From Hericium rajendrae (lineage: Eukaryota > Basidiomycota > Agaricomycetes > Russulales > Hericiaceae): a stretch of DNA of 64,000 nucleotides. The notes beneath the pieces were generated by a model. That model had not been told where the DNA came from. It did no database searches and was given only the letters and a program-made list of their open reading frames with translations. The stretch covers positions 1,116,001 through 1,180,000 of the forward strand of contig CM065878.1 of assembly GCA_033439255.1 (NCBI GenBank). Direction: 5' to 3'. A program made the position numbers and the translations under genes. This document shows positions 1 through 10,263 of this stretch, one piece after another (within the stretch, counting starts at the first letter, position 1; every line of letters starts with the position of its first letter).

Positions 1-254
1 GCAGGGTATCGATCGCCCTTCTTTCGTCAAGAGCAACTAGTCTAATTAACGGTATACGAGTCCACAAACCGAGCCAACACGCGGGGCGAGAATAAATAGT
101 CGTCGCATATCGTAACGTCGTGGCGGTATAAGTCGTACAATAGCCTACGCATATCATGCACCGAAACCAACTAAAGAGCGTCCGCGTGCGGAGCCGCGCG
201 GTGGTATAAGGTATATCTGCAGCCACCTCCAAACCCAACTGTGTAGCCTCACCT

Positions 255-2563
255 CTAGCACGCGTCCTCCCCCTCCCAAACAACCCGCCACCCCCACCTC
301 AACCCGCTCCCGCCCCCGCCCGCCGCAACCCCCAACACACGCTCGCGCCCCGCCCCCAGCGGCCCCGCCCCGCCCGCCCACGGCAGCCCCCGCGCGCGAC
401 ACACATGCGCGAGCGCCAGCACGCGCAGGTGCGCCGGGTTCGGCACCGCGCGCGCGCGCGGGCCGTGAGGCGCCAGGACGGGGAACGCGGCCGTCGGCGT
501 CAGGCGCGGCGCGCTGGCGGGGAGAGGCGGGCGCGGGGAGGTCGCGCAGGGGCGCGAGGATGTAGGGGTGTGCTGGGGCGGGTGCGGGCAAGGGTGGAAG
601 GTGCGCACGTCGGCGGGGCGCACGCCGCGGAGCGGTGGCGCGGGTGCGGGTGGGTTGGGCGGCGGCGATGGGGGCGTGGTGCGGGTGGGCGCGAGCATGG
701 CGGCTATGTAGGCGGTGTGCACCGTGCGCGCGAGGCGCACGATGTCTGCGAGACGGGCGATGCCGTAGCTTCGCTTCGGTGTATCCATTCCCTGCGACTG
801 CGCCGTCTCCTGCTCTATGAGCACGAAGGGGCTGCTGGGCGAGGTCGGGGAGATGGGGGACACGTGTGCGTCGCCGAGCGGGGACGCGTCGACGTCGACT
901 GCGATGAAGCTGTGCGCGCATGGCGCGCGGCCGCATGAGTGGCGCTGCTTATTCTCTGTGCTTGGTAGAGACAGTGGTGGTGGTACGAGGAAATCCACGG
1001 GCGTCGGCGGCTGGGGCGTGGACGAGGAGAACGACAGGAATGCGAGCCACGGCGACGGCGGTGTCGCGGGCGATGGCGGTGCATTGGGAAGGGGAACGGC
1101 AAGACGGCCTCCTCGCACGCCTTGCACACCGCACCTTCTCGTCGCGGCCGCTTGTTGTGCGCGTGGCGGTGTCCTCTGTGTCGACGCACAGCCCAAGCAG
1201 CACGCGCACGCTCCGCGGCACGCCGCCGCGCTCCTCGGTGCCGACGTCGATGGGGAAGAGCGCGCCGCGCATGCGGCCGAGCACGTCGTCGAACGGCACG
1301 GCGCTCTCGGGCTGCGCCGGCGGTGCGGGGCGCGCGAGCCGGCGCGCGGTCCCGCTGCCCTTCGACAGCGCCGCGGCCGCCCGCTTCGGCGGCGACACCG
1401 ACATGGGCAGCGCGTACGTGAAGGGCTCCTCGGCGCGGGGCGTGGGCGCAGGCGACGAGGGCAGGGTGCGCGAGCGCGAGGGCGGAGGCGGCCGCGCGCC
1501 GTACGAGTTGAAGAAGCGGTCGTACGCGAAGCCGCTGTGGCCCCCGCGCCGCTCCCTCTCCTCGCGCTCGCGCTCGATGCGCTCTACTTCTTTCACCTTC
1601 CTTGCATGCTCCGCGCGTCCTCCTCCCGCTTCGCACGCTCTCTTAACACTTCCTCCTTCTCTGCCCTCACCCGCGCCCGCGTATTCGCCCAGACTGCCCT
1701 CGCGCGCTCGCATGCCTTCCTTCTTCTCACCTCCCTCTCGCTTTCTGCTGAAGTGATTGTCATGCATTCCGAGAAGAGGCCCTCGGGAACGCTAAACACG
1801 CGGCAGAGCTCCTCCTCAGAGACGCTCTCGATGCGCGGGTCGGTGAGCGCGACGGGCACGCCGGAGCGGAACTGGAGGTAGAGCGCCCGCGCGCGGCGCG
1901 TATCCGCGATCGCGTACGCGTCCTGGATCTCGTCGCGGAGCGTGCGCGCACGGGTGGGAGCGGGTCGTGGCACGTGTCGGCGCTGCTCGTCGGCGGGGAC
2001 GTGCTGTGGCTCTCTGGGGAGGTCGATGTGAGGGACGAGCTCGTGGATGCATCGGTGGGAGGAGGCGAGGGCCGGGAGGGGACATGCGGGGGAGGCTGTG
2101 TCGCGACGGGGGCTGGGGGCTGGGGCGGCAGGGCTCGGGCTCTGGAGCGCGTCTTGGGGGAGGACGGGGCCGGGCGGGGGAGGGCCGGGAGGCGGGACGG
2201 GCCCTCCTGCTTCTCGATGTTGAGCATGCGGCCGGGGGCTACGGGTGCACGCGCACGAGTGGCGGTGCCCGTGGTGGCAACGGTGTCCGTATGCCGGCGC
2301 TGGGCACGCTGGCGCTGACGTTCCTCGGAGGCCTGGCGGGCGATGGCGACGGGGGAGACATTGCGGGAACGGCCGCGGGGATAGACGTTGATGTAGTACT
2401 TGGCGGCGGGGGTGTAGGTGTAGGTGGCGGTGGGATGGTGGGTGTGTTTGGTCGTGTGCGGGCGCACAGGCGCTAGTGTGGCGGCCGGGGGATGGGGATT
2501 AGAGGGTCGCGGATGTCGGTCGCGGCGGGAGGTATGCGGATGATGAGATTGGGTAGCTAGCAT
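255..2563 (-). CDS. Unknown basidiomycete protein, Pro/Arg-rich with coiled-coil and CxxC
   Basis: I do not recognise this protein. Coding signal runs from ATG 2561-2563 to a stop at 255, but moves through several frames. It starts as a Pro/Ser/Arg-rich N-terminus (YYINVYPRGRSRN, near 2400). It then carries a well-formed segment containing LRDEIQDAYAIADTRRAR (about 1930-1880), followed by a charged Glu/Arg-rich, probably coiled-coil stretch (about 1760-1560). Next comes YDRFFNSYGARPPPPSRSRT, a VRVLLGLCVDTEDTATR segment (about 1200), a KVRCKACEEAV stretch with a CxxC pair, and a C-terminal part with ARLADIVRLARTVHTAYI (about 700). Each of the four frame changes fits one missing base; a GTGAGG donor near 1671 means an intron could explain one. 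GC is very high. The final 150-200 codons could be non-coding. Exon limits are uncertain. Confidence 0.5.
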
Positions 2564-3790
2564 GGCGGGGAGATGGACATGGGCCTGCGCTGTAGCTGGA
2601 AGGGGGTGAGAAGGGGGCCGGCGGGGAGCAGGGGAAGGAAGTGACCTTTATGTGCTTGATGATGCGGGCGTGGGCCACCTCGAGGCTGGACTGATGGAGA
2701 TGGCAGATGTGCCACTCGCCGCTTTGTCCAGGGCAACAATGGGAGAGATAAGGACAGAGGACGCGGTGTGGCTCTGGGGAGGGGGAAAAGGTGAACAAGA
2801 TGGGGACGGGGTTGCCATGTTTTTGAACGGCTAAACTGCACAACGGTCGCCGCAGAAATCAATATCAGCAAATAGGGACCCACTGCTTCTGATCAACGCA
2901 TGTCTGTGTCATCGCAGCCCATCCTTCTCCTTCCGGTCCTCGTCTTCCACCACTTTGGGCTTGAGTCTCCTGCCACGCCGCGCACACAGACGCCCTAGTC
3001 CCCATCTGTTCGTCTCTGTTCCTGACCATCTACAACGCTTTATTCACCCTGTCTCCGCGGACGTATCCATGCCACTCCCAACATCTCTCCCTGCATCCCC
3101 CATTAATACGCTATCTGTTCGCCACCGAGCGCTGTCAGTGTCATGTCATCTCGCTTGATGTCCCTCCCAGGTCTCGCTGCCGCTGTCAATGTCATCGAAC
3201 CATATCACCGTCGTCTATCTTTGCTATCCTTCTCGCTTCCGGAACATGTCTGTCCATTTACACACGCTCCGCCCGAGTCTGCCGTCCAAATGCGCATTGA
3301 CAGGCTGCGAAGACCGCCGTCGGTTTCTATTCCCATAAGCCAACGGACTATCAACCTTACTTACAGCCTCCGCAACGCATCGAATCCCCCGACATTACCT
3401 ATCTGAAGCGTCATGATGAGCCTGTTTGTGCATGCGAATGGATCCATCCGAGGCGTGTATCCCCATCGCCCATCCATCTATCAACTCTGCCCTTCGACTC
3501 AGGCTGAACACGACTCCATCATCGCATCGCGTTTCAGGTCCATATCGCCCCGTGGCAATTATCGTTCGCATCTGTTGTGCATCCGCGTCTGCAGGACTTG
3601 TTGTTCCGGGCGTTATCTGCTCTTCGTTTCATCTGTCTGTCCTCCTTGATCCCGAACACGCTCATTTCATCGCACCGGTCTGCGTCAAACAAGCTATATG
3701 TGCTATATCTACCGCTCACATTCCGTCCTTGCGCCGTCAGCTTACAAGCTTTCCGACGAACAAGCTGCACTTAGTATCCTAGGCTGATCT
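2564..3790. other. Upstream and intergenic pyrimidine-rich stretch
   Basis: The first few hundred bases are the upstream region of the minus-strand gene. From about 2900 to 3780 the plus strand is strongly C/T-rich. Short plus-strand ORFs here (3143-3406, 3426-3782) have no family resemblance, no consistent splice sites and skewed composition, so I call no gene. Confidence 0.5.
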
Positions 3791-3799
3791 TAGAGGCAC

Positions 3800-4330
3800 A
3801 ATATTGGGACCGGGGCCAGTACCGACGCATGTGCAGTGGCGCTTCCTCCCCCGGTGCCCTCCTTCCATCCTAGCAAAGCGCAGGCAGCTCGCGCCAGCAT
3901 CGATGCTCGTGCGCTCTGCTCGGCCCTTGCAGATATCGACAAAGCGCCACAGCCGCGCAGGACTCCGCACAAGCTGGCAAGTTGCACCCGCATCCGTCCT
4001 TGTACTTCTTCAGGACATTGTTCTTGACTCTGAATAAAGGCACGTTGGGAATGGGGCCATGCATGTGCGCGGGCGATCCTACGTGCCGGCGAAGAACTTC
4101 TATTCCCAGCAAAACACAGATACCCCCGCGCCTCCACAGAGCAGATATCGATCCCCATGCGCTTTGACTTAGGTCCTGGGGTCAATTCCAGTCATCGACT
4201 GCCGCCACTAGCCGCGCAGAAATTCTAGCAACAACACAGGGTGGCAAGTCAGCACCGCCCTTGGCTCGACTCGACCCGTTCTCGCCACGTCTGCAAAGCG
4301 CGGATATGCCGCAAGCAGATGTCGGAGGTA
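3800..4330. repeat. Decayed tandem duplication, unit about 240 bp
   Basis: Two adjacent blocks align in order. Block 1 starts near 3808 (ttgggaccggggcca, then gcatgtgc). Block 2 starts near 4048 (ttgggaatggggcca, then gcatgtgc). Further shared words follow in the same order: gcagatatcga (about 3930 and 4140), agccgcgcag (about 3950 and 4210) and ggcaagt followed by gcacc (about 3974 and 4232). A fainter third similarity lies near 4374 (ggcggcaagtgg). The copies are highly diverged and no coding frame is preserved. Confidence 0.35.
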
Positions 4331-4914
4331 ACCAGTTATCGCAACCACCATGGAATTCGAGCAAAGAACCAGGCGGCAAGTGGTGATCAGCATCCGGTCC
4401 CGTACGCGTCTCTGCTTCGCTTCTGCGCCACACACGCGCACGGACCGGAACATACGCTTCTCCACAATCGAGCATCTGCTTGATTGCGAAGGCGCCGCAG
4501 CCCTAGACCTCGAAGGGGTTCGGGAGGCCTCGGTGCGTGGATCGTGGCTTCTCCTGCCTATCATTCCGCTGCGGTGATGTTCTTCCTGGTGGTCGGTCCG
4601 AGGGTACGATGCTGCGACTTACCTCGCCGCTGTTGTTTGTTCTGAACATAGCGCACCTTGAGCTCGCCGTCTCGCAGCTCTTTGCTCTCGCGCTATCGGT
4701 GTCCTTCGTCGCAGCCTTCGCCGCAGATACTCATGTGCCCACCGCAGAGCTAGAATGCGTCACCATCCTTCTTTTCTTCACGCAATGACATCACGGGCTC
4801 CTTGATCGACATGAGGCATGTTCACTCTCTGGATTATCGGGCAGCTGAGCCGTTGCTTTGGGGGCCGTTGTACGCCTATGATCAGGTTACTCTGACCTCG
4901 CCGCCATTCTTCAC

Positions 4915-5755
4915 TCACCACTGCGCAGCTGTTCTCCATTGCATGATGTCCCTTGCAGCAGCTTTCACCTCATTGACCTCAATGTCTATACCAATCAATT
5001 CCGTGAACTGGAAGTGCAAATCTGCCCTACTACTCGTTGCTCTGTCTGTCCCTCTCATTCTTTTCATTCTCAATCCAATGATATCACGAATTTCCAATCA
5101 GCACGCGGCATACCACGTAGGCCATTGCCCACCTAAACCACCCTCATCCCGGTACGTCTCCTTCCTACCACCCCGCATACTCCCTAAACCACCATCACTC
5201 TCGCCCCGCCGATTCTGTGACACAGAAGCCAGTGCAAACCCCACGTCCCACACACTATACACCCTCTGCATCGCGGTCGGTGATATCACGCCCACGTTCC
5301 GCCCGCATGACCCGATGACGTCCACACGCGCACGGATATAATCGATGCGATCGCGCAGGCACGCTTCTGTCATTTAGCGAGGGCTCGCGCTGCAGAATCT
5401 TAATCAGACGGGCGACGAGGACCCGTGCGCCGTGATGTGTGTCAAGATACACGCGCCCGTCGGCGTTTGTGCATTTATCGATTCGGCGCGGCAGTTTTCG
5501 CTCGTGGTTCTTGAGGCAGCGTGGACATCTGACGACGATGTTGCTCTTCGTCCGGATGCGGCATTTTTCGTCGTGGCATAAGACAACTGCCTCGAGAGAG
5601 CACTGGCGAAGCGCACGCGACGTCATGCGAAGGCCAAAATCAGTGACGTCGCGCCCGCACTCGCGCTCGAGGACGGTCGTGTGCCCACCCACGACGCTGC
5701 GAATCGGATCCGGGGCAGATTGCGCGGGCGATCGATGGTGCCGCCCTGTGTTCAC
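4915..5755 (-). CDS. Possible unknown protein (weak)
   Basis: Two minus-strand reading frames have protein-like composition. The 5' one ends at 5255 and opens near 5755; it contains VVRCPRCLKNHERKLPRR, with a CPRC pair, and GRVYLDTHHGARVLVARL. The 3' one (5098-5373) contains DRIDYIRARVDVIGSCGRN and TAMQRVYSVWDVGFALASV. An acceptor-like aaatgacag lies where a switch between them would be expected, near 5372. A further open stretch (4915-5097) follows. I recognise no family. A plus-strand ORF (4802-5341) overlaps and has a hydrophobic segment, but its composition looks less natural. This could equally be a gene remnant. Confidence 0.25.
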
Positions 5756-5766
5756 TTTTCTTTGAC

Positions 5767-5889
5767 AGGTTCGCGGCCCCAGCCTCGAAATGCGCTGTTT
5801 TCTCTGCAGCCTTCGTGGCCAGACCTCCCTGCGGCGCTTACATCGCTCGTTCTTTTTCTTCGATAGGTTCGCGGCCCCAGCCTCGAAAT
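5767..5889. repeat. Direct repeat of 25 bp, 98 bp apart
   Basis: The 25-bp sequence starting aggttcgcggccccagcctc occurs identically at 5767-5791 and 5865-5889. Similar flanking words follow each copy (ctccagacctccc-like, then cagcgctta or gcggcgctta), so about 98 bp appears to have been duplicated and then diverged. Confidence 0.75.
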
Positions 5890-6427
5890 ATGCTCGTGTT
5901 CTCTCCAGACCTCCCCACAGCGCTTAGATCAGCCTGATTCCTCCTCATCAGGCCAAGTGAGCGTCGAGAGCTCAGATTGGGGTGCTTCGCGTCGGACGCC
6001 CGGGTCACAAGTCGGTCTGGGCCTGTGTTCGCGCGGACATGCTGGACGTGATCGAGCGCTGTCGTCGCGCGTTGTGCGGGGGATCGACGTCGGGGGTGTT
6101 TTCTGCCCCCATGCTGGCAAGCCGCCTATTTGCAAGAGGCTCGTTCTCCGGCGGCGCTAGCGTCGACGAAGAGGAAGACGGAAGGGAAGCGCGTCGGAGC
6201 CGCGTCTCGAGTCGGTGCGCTGGGCCGGCCTCGTGTTTGGTTACATGTCTCTGTGAATGTTGGCTGTGAGTTTTGCTGAATAAGGAGCGGTTACTCTGTT
6301 GTGCGGATCCTCAGCTGATCTGTTCAGAGCTTGGACGTGCAGCAGGTGTATAATCCATTCCTGCATCTGATGCGATCAACGTCGTACTTGATTTCCTTTT
6401 CTGTCCGGTCATCCTCGGCCATCCCGG

Positions 6428-6895
6428 TGGACATGGTCGGTGATTCCTCAGCGCCAGTCTTATGCTTGCTTACATCTTCGTTGCGATAATTGCAGAGACA
6501 CTCGTGTCCTGTCGCATTTCTTTAGTCCTGCAGGACATGTTATTAATTGATCGGCTGCGCATATTGCCTGTTGACTGTGATAATTTTCCCTCACACGTCC
6601 TGGTTGGTCTCCGTGGCTGATTGTGTGCGGAAGACAATTGCTACGTCCAATGCCACCCATCTGGTGGACAAGGTCGGTGATTGTGCGGAAGACAATTGCT
6701 ACGTCCAATGCCACCCATCTGGTGGACAAGGTCGGTGATTCCGCTGCGCCAGCCTCGTGATGCTTACGTTTTTCTGTTGCGACAGATGCAGAGATGAAGT
6801 TAGCCGTGCGCTATCGCATTTCACGAGTTATGCAGGGTTGCCTCAGTTTGCATTTAGCAATTAATCTGCTGCGCAGATTCTGAGCTGACTGTTGC
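6428..6895. repeat. Diverged tandem repeat, period about 290 bp
   Basis: The block starting at about 6428 (ggtggacatggtcggtgatt) aligns with a second starting at about 6718 (ggtggacaaggtcggtgatt). Shared words continue in order for roughly 150 bp: gcgccag, gcttac, ttgcga, tgcagaga, tcgcattt, tgcagg, aattaat, gctgcgca. A third partial copy is suggested just upstream (6300-6350: cagctgatctgttcagagc, compared with gagctgactgttgctgg near 6890). No ORF is conserved across copies. Confidence 0.6.
6624..6739. repeat. 58-bp direct tandem repeat, two essentially identical copies
   Basis: Copies lie at 6624-6681 and 6682-6739, beginning tgtgcggaagacaattgc and ending aaggtcggtgat. They abut with no spacer and show no differences that I can see. 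Near-identity contrasts with the surrounding 290-bp repeat, which is old and diverged, so this duplication is much younger. Confidence 0.9.
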
Positions 6896-7467
6896 TGGTG
6901 CTGGCTGCTGTCCGGAGCTCGGGCGTGCAAGTGATGTCGCGGACGATGAGCATCGCATTCGCGATGTCATCCCGGACACATTTGCCTGCATGCAAGCCAA
7001 TTGATTACCAGACCTGTCGCTCCCATCCTATCGTCGGAGGATGAGATGTGCAGGATATCCGCAACAATGCTTATTTCCGGACGCATGTCCAAGTCGCCCT
7101 GCGCACGCGTACGTATAGCTTATCCCGAGCGCCGCGTTGGATGGTCTCCCTACCATTAATGAAGGTCATCACCGGAGGCTACGGTCAATGTTCCAAAGCC
7201 ATTGGCAAGCATGCCTTATGTACGCTTTCTAAGTTTCCATTCGTGCGCCCATCTTTCCATCCTCAAGGCCTCATGTCCGACGTCCATCAATTCGCATAGC
7301 GTCGGGCGCGAGCACGAGGCTGACTCGAAGACACAGCTTCACACGATCTTGTGCAAGGTTTGCGATGTTCCGGTATTGCCAGAAGGTTGCGCACTTCGCT
7401 TCGCTGTCAGGTCAAGTCCAAAACAAATCCAGAGCGCTGTTCCACACCAGCAGCGGACGTGCTTCGA

Positions 7468-7760
7468 GCACCTGTGGTCAATGCTTTGGAACCACGTGTA
7501 ATGATATACTTCTGGTCCATGCTGGTACGAGGGCTGCGTAAATGCTGCGGAATCATGGAGTGAGCACAGTCAAAGATAATTGAACAGATGAATCACCATC
7601 TGAAGTGCTCCAGTGTGCCAGACCATCCATACCAAGCAGTCCTTACCTCCGTACAGCAGCATTCGTTTGCTCTCTTCAACTTCTATCCGCACGCGAGCTT
7701 CGAAGGAATCAGGATCAACGCAGCTTCGCCGCGATGGCCGCGCCTTCCGGCGCCAGAACC
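7468..7760 (-). pseudogene. Fragment of an F-box-type gene, related to the gene at 8.7-10.3 kb
   Basis: About 150 bp (7468-7620) nearly match 9250-9420 inside the neighbouring F-box gene. Shared stretches include cacctgtggtcaatgctttg, aaccacgtgtaatgatatac and acagatgaatcaccatctga, with a few small indels. Read on the minus strand, both encode WHTGVLQMVIHLFNYL or the variant WHTGALQMVIHLFNYL. Beyond 7620 the sequences differ, but this copy still encodes a family-like stretch (VRIEVEESKRMLLYG). It therefore looks like a piece of a paralogue rather than a simple copy of its neighbour. No F-box and no complete reading frame accompany it. Confidence 0.65.
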
Positions 7761-8720
7761 TCGCCATGGCCACTTGAGCTTAAATTATGCTCGGCGTCCG
7801 ACGCGAACGCACGTCCCTGCGCAGATGCCTATTTCTGTGCGGCATCTGCTAGGCACGTCCTAGACGGGCGTCGTCGGGGCTAGTGCTTCTGGACGCTGGA
7901 GTTGACGCGTTCTACGACGTCCATCATGCCAATGTCCGTGGGGTATCGAACACAATTAGAACACTAGAAGCTGGGAATGGCGACGATCCATGAGATTCTG
8001 GGATGTTGGACAGGCGGTGGCTGTAGGCGGGTTCCTAGTGGCGTGTCGCATTGAAATATATATGTTTGGAAGTGAACGGGATGATGATTAGGCTGAATGC
8101 GAGAATCATCCACTACTCCGTACCGAGTCCGAGGCGGATTCAGACGGGGATCAACCACGCGATGCCACGGTATCCCAGCCCTGTCTGACAAAAGTTGTCC
8201 GTCATTCGCGTGGGTACATACACTGATTGAAAGCAATGACAACCTAGCATGGTACCGTATATGCAGCACTGTCAATGTGTACCGAATCTGCAATGCACAG
8301 GAATCAAAGTAACCAAGTTTAGCACGGTGCATCAACGGATCGTTGTGAGGCGTGCTACGTGCCTCGCAATTCGTGCGCGGAGTCTGCTATCCGGCTTGTC
8401 CAGGCGCTTTTCTTCTTGCCCCTGCTCCTTGCGGAAAGGCACTGCACTGATGCGCACCAACACAGTTGTCTGCGAGTATACCGGTGGATCAGATTCCACG
8501 AGCCCCAAGGGAAGTACAACAGGAGACTTACACCATCAAATGTCTGGTCGAAGGTATACAACCCGTCCTCGAAAAGCAGATTGTCTGCAGAGTAATGAGT
8601 CCGCAGCAATGGTCGCAAACCCGACAGCTCCCGCGAGAGATGCGGGTACCGAAAAAATGAGCTCCTGGTCGTCCTCATCTTCGGCAAAGATGCAGCACTG
8701 CTCGAGGGATTCCCGTGATC
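7761..8720. other. Mostly non-coding, possible 3' remnant of the F-box gene
   Basis: Between 8355 and 8720 the minus strand retains two overlapping protein-like frames (for example LIFSVPASLAGAVGFATIA and YSADNLLFEDGLYTFDQTFD). They may be the last exons of the F-box gene after a frame change, or decayed sequence. From 7761 to 8350 I see no supported gene. Confidence 0.35.
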
Positions 8721-10263
8721 CTAGGGAGAAATGCCCGTGCTGACACGAGCAACGCGACCGGAGTTGAAGTCCATGACACGGACCGCGGGTGGTCGGTCCT
8801 CGCCTGAGATGAACTCTGGTCGGGGAGAATCCAGATAGCGCATGCCTGCCACACATTGGAGCGGTTGAAAATGCGGCAACGGCCCTAGCACATCCGACAT
8901 CCAGACGACGCAGTCCTGCCACTCGATCCAGGGGATGACATGGTTTGGAATTGCCGAGTCTCGACTGGCTCTGATCTTGTTCAGGAGTTTGGAGTAGATG
9001 ATGAGTGCCCGCACAGTCAGTCTACTGGACCCCTCGAAGTCGACCACGATCAAACAGTCCGCGTCATGAGTCAGTGGGAAGACAGATGAAGGGTGATGCT
9101 GCGGGTCCGGCATGTGTATGAAGATGGTATTCTTCTCAGTAATGAGACTGTCTGGCAGCAGCAAAAGGCAATCACAGGTCTCAGCTGTTATCCAGGTCGG
9201 ATCATAGGTTTCCGAGATCAAGGACTGCAAGGCCTTGCGTGGCTTCCGCACCTGTGGTCAATGCTTTGGAACCACGTGTAATGATATACTTCTGGTCGAG
9301 TATAATCATGCTGGTACGAGGGCTGCGTAAATGCTGTCGGAATCATGCATAGTCAGTGAGCACAGCCGAAGATAATTGAACAGATGAATCACCATCTGAA
9401 GTACTCCAGTGTGCCAGTTCCAGACGAGTAATTGTGTCATGCTGTCTGAGTCCCCGTGAAAGTAAGGTATACTCATGGAGATGAAAGCGCCTGCAATGTG
9501 AATGTTCCTAGCAGATAGACGGCTCGAACTCCAACTGTCAACTGGTGCTGTCAGTGTTCCATCATTACCAGCCAGAGTATGAACTTCACCTGTATCCAGA
9601 CTCCAGAGAAGTACATGGGCCTCTGACTGTGCTCTGAGACCAAGATTAGGCTCTGCTATAATGGATGACAAAATGATGATGTACATACCCTTCATAAAGG
9701 ATACCAGCAATCAGGATCAAGTTCTGTTTGACGTCCATGGCTAATATCGGCCCCTGAATGTCAACAGAATGGGGCTGTGACCAGATCAACTGTTCAGCTT
9801 CCGGGGTATTTGGCCTAATTTTCTTTAGGATTATTCTCTGCTCGGCTAGATCTGGGTAGGCAATCATCTCGCCACTGAATGCAAACTTCTGAGCGTGCGT
9901 GGCATTGGTCATAGCAATGGGAATCGGTCGTTTGAGATCGAGCTTCCTCCAGCTATGCTGAGTGCGTCTGAGTAACTGTAACCGATCCAAGATCGCCATA
10001 TCACTAGGACAGTTGTCCTCCACTTGATGCAGATCAAGCTCAATCCGATACTGCAGTTCAACTGTATCCTGAATCAGCAAATTCCAGCACCGGCAGACCT
10101 GATGGACATGTTGAAATGATGAGGCGGTCGGAACGATGAGGACGCGCACCCTTCGACAGCGCAGTAATGACCGCAAATCGGCATCCATGAGCACGGCGAT
10201 TGTAATTTCCGCAGGTAACCTTGATGTCGACGTCGAATCCTCGGCGATGACGTCCATGATCAA
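8721..10263 (-). CDS. F-box domain protein
   Basis: F-box proteins recruit substrates to SCF ubiquitin ligases. The start is ATG 10261-10263. The F-box lies near the N-terminus: LPAEITIAVLMDADLRSLLRCRR joins to VCRCWNLLIQD once an in-frame 51-nt intron (10099-10149, gtgcgc...catcag) is removed. LQYRIELDL and ERL/QLL-type helices follow, as in the large basidiomycete F-box family. A second intron (9634-9688, 55 nt) joins ILYEG to AQSEAHVLLWSLDTGEVHTL. The C-terminal region (ending at the stop at 8721) contains VIPWIEWQDCVVW and VRVMDFNSGRVARVS. One further intron lies near 9250-9300. The protein stops earlier than family members usually do, and protein-like frames continue downstream to about 8355, so the 3' end may be frameshifted or degenerating. 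Confidence 0.7.

Noticed and set aside
154-1881. Long overlapping ORFs on both strands in the GC-rich first 2 kb
   Set aside because: Very high GC removes stop codons in all frames; most of these are Arg/Ala/Pro-rich shadows of the single minus-strand gene.
2955-3782. Plus-strand short ORFs (for example 3143-3406 and 3426-3782)
   Set aside because: C/T-rich composition, no domain resemblance and no consistent splicing.
4802-5341. 179-aa plus-strand ORF with a hydrophobic stretch
   Set aside because: Overlaps a more natural-looking minus-strand frame; composition reflects pyrimidine-rich DNA.
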